A stretch of 64,000 nucleotides of DNA from Imbricaverruca yamaguchii (Eukaryota > Arthropoda > Thecostraca > Neoverrucidae): assembly GCA_034440575.1 (NCBI GenBank), contig JAOTOL010001087.1:161501-225500 (forward strand). Reading direction: 5' to 3'. A model generated the notes under the pieces. The model was not told the DNA's origin and made no database searches. It saw only the letters and a list, made by a program, of their open reading frames with translations. Made by a program: the position numbers and the translations under genes. Below, in pieces: positions 57,136-64,000 of the stretch. Numbering within the stretch: the stretch's first letter is position 1; every line of letters starts with the position of its first letter.

Positions 57136-59110
57136 GTGTCACCACAGGATCGCCGGCTGCACCATACTGTCCACTCCGTGTGTCAGCTGTGTCAGACTAT
57201 AGCTCAGCAGGTGTCTTGTCCCGTGCGGTGGTCAGCTGTGTCAGATTATAGCTCAGCAGGTGTCTTATCACTCCCGTGCGGTGGTCAGCTGTGTCAGACT
57301 ATAGCTCAGCAGGTGTCCTGTTACGGCGGTGGTCAGTTGTGTCCGAATATAGCTCAGCAGGTGTCTTATCACTCCCGTGCGGTGGTCACCTGTGTCAGAC
57401 TATAGCTCAGCAGGTGTCTTGTTACGGCGGTGGTTAGTTGTGTCAGACTATGGCTCAGCAGGTGTCTTGCCATGGCGGTGGTTAGTTGTGTCAGACTATA
57501 GCTCAGCAGGTGTCTTACCATGGCTCCCGTGCGATGGTCAGCTGTGTTAGACTATAGCTCAGCAGGTGTCTTGCCATGGCAGTGGTCAGCTGTGTCAGAC
57601 TATTTTCTCTTTTTTTTTTAAATACATTTAACCCCAGTTGTTGCTGGGGTGGCTTGAGGAGCTAGGGTTCTATTGCTAAGCAGAGCTTGTTGCGTGAACC
57701 CTGGCCCCATCACCCGATCCATGAACTTCAGTTCAACGGCATAATTTAGGCCGAAAGTTTAACGTGCCGCCGATGCACCGACACGGCAACCCGGTAGCTC
57801 GTCCCTGACCTTATCGGGCCAGCTGCCAACTGACACTCCCGGCCGGGGGCTAAATGCGAGCGCGCGAAGCGACTCGAACCCTGTGTTGCCAGTACAGGGG
57901 AGACCAGTGCAGGCCAGCGCCCTAACCAACTGAGCTACCGGGGCGGCTCAGCAGGTATCCTGCAGGTGTCCTGTTAGCAGGCTCAGCAGGTGTCTTGCCA
58001 TGGCGGTGGTCAGCTGTGTCAGACTATAGCTCAGCAGGTGTCTTGCCATGGCTCCCGTGCGGTGGTCAGCTGTGTCAGACTATAGCTCAGCAGGTGTTCT
58101 GTTACAGCTCCCCTGCGGTGGTCAGCTGTGTCAGACTATAGCTCAGCAGGTGTCTTGCCATGGCGGTGGTCAGCTGTGTCAGACTATAGCTCAGCAGGTG
58201 TCCTGTTACAGCTCCCGTGCGGTGGTCAGCTGTGTCAGACTATAGCTCAGCAGGTGTCTTGCCATGGCGGTGGTCAGCTGTGTCAGACTATAGCTCAGCA
58301 GGTGTCTTGTCCCGTGCTGTGGTCAGCTGTGTCAGACTATAGCTCAGCAGGTGTCCTGTTACAGCTCCCGTGCGGTGGTCAGCTGTGTCAGACTATAGCT
58401 CAGCAGGTGTCTTGCCATGGCGGTGGTCAGCTGTGTCAGACTATAGCTCAGCAGGTGTCCTGTTACAGATCCCGTGCTGTGGTCAGCTGTGTCAGACTAT
58501 AGCTCAGCAGGTGTCTTGTCCCGTGCTGTGGTCAGCTGTGTCAGACTGTAGCTCAGCAGGTGTCCTGTTACAGCTCCCGTGCGGTGGTCAGCTGTGTCAG
58601 ACTATAGCTCAGCAGGTGTCTTATCACTCCCGTGCGGTGGTCAGCTGTGTCAGACTATAGCTCAGCAGGTGTCCTGTTACGGCGGTGGTCAGTTGTGTTT
58701 GAATATAGCTCAGCAGGTGTCTTATTACTCCCGTGCGGTGGTCACCTGTGTCAGACTATAGCTCAGCAGGTGTCTTGCCATGGCTCCCGTGCGATGGTCA
58801 GCTGTGTCCGAATATAGCTCAGCAGGTGTCTTATCACTCCCGTGCGGTGGTCACCTGTGTCAGACTATAGCTCAGTAAATGTCTTGTTACGGCGATGGTC
58901 AGTTGTGTCAGACTATAGCTCAGCAGGTGTCTTGTCCCGTGCGGTGGTCAGCTGTGTCAGACTATAGCTCAGCAGGTGTCCTGTTACAGCTCCCGTGCGG
59001 TGGTCAGCTGTGTCAGACTATAGCTCAGCAGGTGTCTTGCCATGGCTCCCGTTCGGTGGTCAGCTGTGTCAGAATATAGCTCAGCAGGTGTTCTGTTACG
59101 GCTCCCGTGC
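57136..59110. repeat. about 53-bp minisatellite carrying a pol III box A in every unit
   Basis: About 30 copies of a unit containing GTCAGCTGTGTCAGACTATA and GCTCAGCAGGTGTC. Variable linkers (GTCCCGTGCGGTG, ATCACTCCCGTGC, CCATGGCGGTG) shift between copies. Each unit contains TAGCTCAGCAGG, matching the box A consensus of tRNA genes. A SINE interrupts the array at 57603-57946. Confidence 0.93.
57603..57946 (-). mobile_element. SINE family 3, complete tRNA-derived element
   Basis: About 344 bases on the minus strand. The head GCCCCGGTAGCTCAGTTGG has a perfect box A (plus 57926-57937) and box B GGGTTCGAGTCGC (plus 57869-57881). A roughly 230-base unrelated body follows, then an A-rich tail (TTTAAAAAAAAA). 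It interrupts the box-A minisatellite mid-unit. No clear target-site duplication is visible; the array resumes only a base or so after where it stopped. Confidence 0.88.
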
Positions 59111-59114
59111 GGTG

Positions 59115-60020
59115 GCTGTAACTGACCGGTGGAAGGAGAGGGAAGGAGGGAGTGTGTGACAGCCGGATGAAAAGCGAGAGCCTCTCCAACCACCAAATGG
59201 CTGACCTTTGACTCGAGCTGATGTGCCGGGTCAAGGGCCACCGCACAAGGGCGCTATAAAATTCCAAGTCGCAGCGCCTCGAAGACGCTGGTGTTTATGG
59301 TGTACGATGTCATGATGGTGTCGTGTTCGGTGGGCTGGTCGGGCACAAAATACCCAGGAAGCATCTGGCGAGATGATCGGTTAGGAAAACGAACGACGAA
59401 GAACGCTGGCGTAAGTGTGGGCCATGAATAGTAAAACACACAAAAGCAGATGGAAGAGGAAAGGAGATGCACGCCAATGAAACGTTCTATCGGTTTCAGA
59501 CGAGTGAACATTAGCCCCTAGGTGTTTGCCTTGAGAGAAGCGAATATATTGAGGTGTGTGTGGCCAAGTTTCCAAATATCCTGACTAGCGCGCGGACGGA
59601 AGTGGTGCGAGACTGGCGAGGTGGGCCCGACGTCGCTCCGGACTTCTGCTCGACAGACTGGACCAGCATCATCGTGAGGACTCCGACAACGTTGTTCCAG
59701 CAGCTTGATCTAGAAGAAGCCTACCAGTATTGGGAGAGGCTAGCGTTCTTATAGATCAAACAAATCTTCCTCTGATATCCAAAATATGCTATATATACTG
59801 AAGAAGCCATACATACATGCTGCAATCGTAAGAATTGCATTAGGTAGAGCCAACGTGCCAATATTGTCGAAACTTGTGCGAAGACAAAGCACTGTAAGGA
59901 ATTTGGTCACTTTCGGGAGAGGCAAGTTATATTTCTCTGTTCGGTCCACCTCCGTTTTTATGACATTCAGAGTAGCGTCCATGAATTCCGCAGAAGATGC
60001 ACTCCTTGAATAAGCGAGGC
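59115..60020. other. unique DNA with one hydrophobic minus-strand frame
   Basis: A minus-strand open frame at 59749-60045 contains a hydrophobic stretch (LTIAACMYGFFSIYSIFWI), but no family was recognised and no splice structure is evident. It is left as unassigned sequence. Confidence 0.35.
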
Positions 60021-60025
60021 CTGTC

Positions 60026-60135
60026 CAGGTGAGGCCTCCTCTCACTTCCTGATGTTTACCTGTCTCCCCTCACCTCCTGATGTTTACCTGTCTCCCCTCA
60101 CCTCCTGATGTTTACCTGTCTCCCCTCACCTCCTG
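60026..60135. repeat. 29-bp minisatellite
   Basis: About four copies of CTCACCTCCTGATGTTTACC then TGTCTCCCC. Confidence 0.92.
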
Positions 60136-60139
60136 ATGG

Positions 60140-61490
60140 TTCACCTCCGAAGTATTTCTGTCTAGGCATGCCCATCGAATCCGTGTAGGAAGAGATAACA
60201 CGATGTGGCTGGACGGTATAATTTCATACAGATAGACAATGTCTGACTCGATGCACATTTTCTAGGAACAACAGTGTCGCTGTACGGTTAACAGCATCAA
60301 CCTATCCTATTGTCCTCATTTCCCTTCCCTCCCTTTGGCTTTGTAATATTAAGTCAATAACATCGTAAAATTTGTAAGTCTTGCAGCATTTATGTTTCCA
60401 CTCCTGGGTACTTTAATTGACAAGCGATGACTACCAGAGGACTTAGCGATAACTGCGTGCAATCAAACAATAGCTCAAACAACTGCTACCTAGTGGGGGC
60501 ACTTCGATCCAATCTTCGTGCACTATTCCAAACAGAGAGGTAAACGCGAGACGGTATTCGTATCGTCTGCAAATCAAAGCTAACGCGCAGCGGACGTTTA
60601 CGTGCCACTCGGACATCGGGTTCGATTGTAAACACGGACGGTGATGCGTACTTGGCAGGTTCTAAGCGATGCTGCATCAACTCCAGTGCAGCTAAAATTG
60701 ACATCACCAGCCGACCCGGTCCGGCCCTAAATTCCGCCCGCCGCTGACCGTTGCATCAGTCCAATTAACTGTAACGAACGAGGTCGGTGTACCCGATAGG
60801 GGATTGCCCAACACCGAGAGCAATACCGCCCCGCGGTGTTTATACGTCCGCTCGTGGGTCGGCCCGGGCGGTAGCCAAATGAGATGACCGCTTTCGAAAC
60901 ACGCCTCGACGACCACGAGTCATGGGAGACATGGTGTCAGGTGCGGCCACCGGCTGCACGCGTAGTGGCCTGGCGGCGTGGTCTGCAGGAGGGCGAGGCC
61001 ACCTGGGAGTCACGGCCGGATGTAGTCGGCCTGCTCTGAGATGAGCTTGCTTGTTCCCGGTCGCACTCTTCGGTTACTGCTCTGTGCTGTCACCAGTTTA
61101 TCGCGTCAATGAGAGTTGTGTGGAGCGCCGAACATCCGCATGCCACCTGATATGTTTTGAAAGGACCTGGGGACATTTTCCATCTTCAATGATTTTACGC
61201 CGGTGATAGCTTGCGAATTCATCGTCTGACGTGCACGTCCAGACTCATTTACCCTCTGAAGTCTAATATAAACCTTCGCTGGCTGCCAGTCGCGTTTAAC
61301 CTGGAAGCCTTTCGATCAAAATGCAATGGTCCGGAGCCTAACTATCTGGTAGAACCGTCGTACGTCCCCGCTCAACCCATGGCAACAGTCGGCCCTGTTT
61401 CCAGAACCCCTCGCTGTTGCCTGATGATCACCTTGCTATTGTTTGCTTTGAATTCGTTTCAGCTTAATGTAATCAAAGTAGAGCTGTGTA
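60140..61490. other. unique DNA, no supported gene
   Basis: No domain, RNA or repeat signal was recognised. Confidence 0.4.
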
Positions 61491-61494
61491 ATTA

Positions 61495-62345
61495 AGTAGA
61501 GAGTAGGATGTAGCGAGTGTCTATGCCACGGTCTCAGTAGGATGTAGCGAGTGTCAGTGCCATGGTCCAGTAGGATGTAGCGAGTGTCTATGCCGCGGTC
61601 TCAGTAGGATGTAGCGAGTGTCAGTGCCATGGTCCAGTAGGAGTAGCGAGTTCCAGTGTTACGGTATCAGTAGGATGTAGCGAGTGTCAGTGCGATGGTC
61701 CAGTAGGAGTAGCGAGTTCCAGTGTTACGGTATCAGTAGGATGTAGCGAGTGTCAGTGCGATGGTCCAGTAGGAGTAACGAGTTCCAGTGTTACGGTACC
61801 AGTAGGATGTAGCGAGTTCCAATGTCATTGTCTCAGTAGGATGTAGCGAGTTCCAATGTCATGGTCTCAGTAGGATGTAGCGAGTTCCAATGTCATGGTC
61901 TCAGTTAGGTTCCTAGTAGGATGTAGCGAGTTTCCAATGTCATGGTCTCAGTAGGATGTAGCGAGTTCCAATGTCATGGTCTCAGTAGGATGTAGCGAGT
62001 TCCAATGTCATGGTCTCAGTAGGATGTAGCGAGTTCCAATGTCATGGTCTCAGTAGGATGTAGCGAGTTTCAATGTCATGGTCTCAGTAGGATGTAGCGA
62101 GTTCCAATGTCATGGTCTCAGTAGGATGTAGCGAGTTCCAATGTCATGGTCTCAGTAGGATGTAGCGAGTTCCAATGTCATGGTCTCAGTAGGATGTAGC
62201 GAGTTTCAATGTCATGGTCTCAGTAGGATGTAGCGAGTGTCTATGCCGCGGTCTCAGTAGGATGTAGCGAGTTCCAGTGTCATGGTCTCAGTAGGATGTA
62301 GCGAGTTCCAATGTCATGGTCTCAGTAGGATGTAGCGAGCTCCAA
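61495..62345. repeat. 34-bp minisatellite
   Basis: About 25 copies of CAGTAGGATGTAGCGAGTTC then CAATGTCATGGTCT. Left-hand copies have GTGTCTATGCCGCGG or GTGTCAGTGCCATGG variants; the right half is homogeneous. Confidence 0.96.
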
Positions 62346-62349
62346 TGTC

Positions 62350-63540
62350 ACGGCCCCGCTGGGAGTTGGCAGCCACTTGACGTTGCTCATTGTGATGGTG
62401 CGGTAGAAGGGAGGACTTCTCATCAATGAGCTTTTTCAGCGTTGATTGGAAATCCAGATCGTGCGTTAGGTTGGGTTTCAAGCTATTTCTTGTCGTAGGT
62501 GTTGGCATATTCTCGGTGCTGAACTTGTAAACTTGAGGCAGTTTCAAGGAAATTTCGGTGGCCAAACGATTCGTTACTTAGTGCGCTAAGTGACGGACAC
62601 GTGTTAATTAATGAGCACGGACACTCTTTGGCCTATCTCACCGATCATCGTGAACGAAATTCGGCACATATTGTCATTTGCAATGAGCGTACATACCTCG
62701 CACCATCACTGGCCGAGGTCACACAAGGTTGATGATTAAAGGTGTGAACTATTCTGGTAGGATCGGCAACCCCCAACGTCTCTCCAGCCACATTTGGCAC
62801 CATGATCAAGTGCATAGCGCACAGTGCATGCATATTTGCATTTACACTGCAGGGCCACTTTGCACACTGATACAAGCACGGCTAATTCAGCACGGTTTTC
62901 GGCCAGCATCGTCACTTGGCGCATTGTTGCCATGGTGTAACAGCTTATGGACACATATGTCGAATATATGACCAGTTCGATGTATCGATCAAGACGAGAG
63001 ATACACGTGAAAAGCAATAGCATACTTTTTTAATTCATTCATCAGACATCGAATTTTTTTCGCTGTCGTGTTTAGTCGTTTAACGTTTCATCGCGACACA
63101 CCTCATTGTGGTGTGACAGTATTGACATAGGCCGTGCAATAAAGGAGTTTCCAATACGTTTCATGAGGTCTGGGCCCCACTTTTTTGCCTTTGCCCCACC
63201 AACTTATCGCTCTCTTAACAATGAACCTTATGAGGTGGACTCCACCACCGAAATTGGCATCACTTGTTCTCGCCATGTGATCGGCCCCACTGATAATTAT
63301 CAAAATCATCCACTCATGGGGCCATGTCACAAGCCCTAGAAACATAAAACATTCTGCACAGTTGCATGTGCTGCTTCTTTCTTGCTTGTTGCTTTGGACA
63401 TGAAAACAAACGTAATACCTGCATTACGGTTGAAGGCTTGCTTCCTCCAATGGCTGCGGAAGATTGGCCAATTAAGCTGGAGTTTTGAAACTTTTGGCAA
63501 AATGAGCATTCCTAATTTGCATGGACCAGCTTCCCTAATC
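62350..63540. other. unique DNA with one unassigned minus-strand frame
   Basis: A minus-strand open frame (62314-62565) reads like ordinary protein (LPQVYKFSTENMPTPTT, FQSTLKKLIDEK) but is short, and no family was recognised. It could be a piece of an exon or of a transposable element. Confidence 0.35.
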
Positions 63541-63543
63541 GTG

Positions 63544-63805
63544 TGCCTAGCCTGATGTACAAGTTGTTTCTTTCATTAGTGCTCAACCGTTGGTACGTTC
63601 ATTCGGTGTACATGTGCATATCTGCCTCCCCAACTGTATGCCTAACCTGGTACACGTTGTTTTTTTCGTCAGTCCTTAGGCCGTTGTTATGCTCATCCAG
63701 CGTGCATGTGCATACCTTCCTCGCCAGCTGTGCGCCTAATCTGGTGTACGCGCTGCTTGCCTCACCAGTGGTTAGGTGGTCGCAATGTTCATGCTCTTGC
63801 ATGAC
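63544..63805. repeat. about 94-bp degenerate tandem repeat
   Basis: Nearly three diverged copies beginning at TGCCTAGCCTGATGTAC (63545), ATGCCTAACCTGGTACAC (about 63638) and GCGCCTAATCTGGTGTAC (about 63733). Confidence 0.8.
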
Positions 63806-64000
63806 TAGGTGACCGCGTAATGGCCAGTAGGTGTCATTACGAAGTTTCGCTGGCCGACGACGCCATCGTGCATCCACTTACCGCGCCCCGCCCCACGCCC
63901 TCTCGTCATTATCTTTCCCTCGGCGCTGTTTTGCCAATCTTCTCCATCTCGTAGTCTCCAAATGGCCCGAACTAACCCGAAGAGACCTTGACGCATAAAA

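Noticed and set aside
59749..60045. Chemoreceptor-like fragment
   Set aside because: There is one hydrophobic stretch, but I saw no family signature and no exon structure.

Overview
The window looks like eukaryotic, probably arthropod and possibly crustacean, nuclear DNA. It has split genes with GT-AG introns, several tRNA-derived SINEs, and a secreted glycine-rich protein with SYSAPS/GYSAPS repeats of the kind common in arthropod cuticle-like structural proteins. Species cannot be fixed from sequence alone. I found no rRNA, intact tRNA, CRISPR, operon or prokaryotic feature.

Two protein-coding genes are supported, both on the minus strand. Gene A (about 8789 down to 3097, with a possible 5' UTR exon ending at 9046) encodes a roughly 1,900-residue protein. 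It has a basic, Gln-rich N-terminus, one clear membrane segment, a long Ser/Thr/Pro-rich region with three copies of an unusual GFW[KR]P motif, and an Ala/Gly-rich hydrophobic segment near the C-terminus. Three single-base frame breaks interrupt it in this assembly. Gene B (54206 down to 49546, three exons found, first and last exons not found) encodes a secreted protein with a signal-peptide core, a long Gly-rich domain and twelve 11-residue SYSAPS repeats. Its intron phases match at both internal junctions.

The rest is dominated by tandem repeats. Adding the array spans by hand gives about 40% of the window, in more than 25 different minisatellites with units of 10 to 95 bp. The largest are at 1-1685, 17955-20010, 23570-26960, 33466-35630, 41172-45320, 46740-49545, 57136-59110 and 61495-62345. 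Long reading frames through these arrays come from unit lengths divisible by three and are not treated as genes.

At least three tRNA-headed SINE families are present. Family 1 is at 16.8 kb and 19.6 kb, family 2 at 31.9 kb and 56.4 kb, and family 3 at 57.6 kb. Two of the five copies sit inside minisatellites, and families 1 and 2 appear to share a 3' tail.

The most notable pattern is that three minisatellites lie exactly on exon-intron junctions of the two genes. At 2953-3122 the repeated unit is the 3' end of a gene A exon plus its 5' splice donor. At 54184-54520 it is the 3' splice acceptor plus the signal-peptide core of gene B. At 46740-49545 the array starts at the donor of gene B's last visible exon. 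A separate 20-bp array at 33466-35630 carries GTAAGT in almost every unit. Together these suggest that splice junctions act as seeds for minisatellite growth in this genome, or that the arrays modulate splicing.
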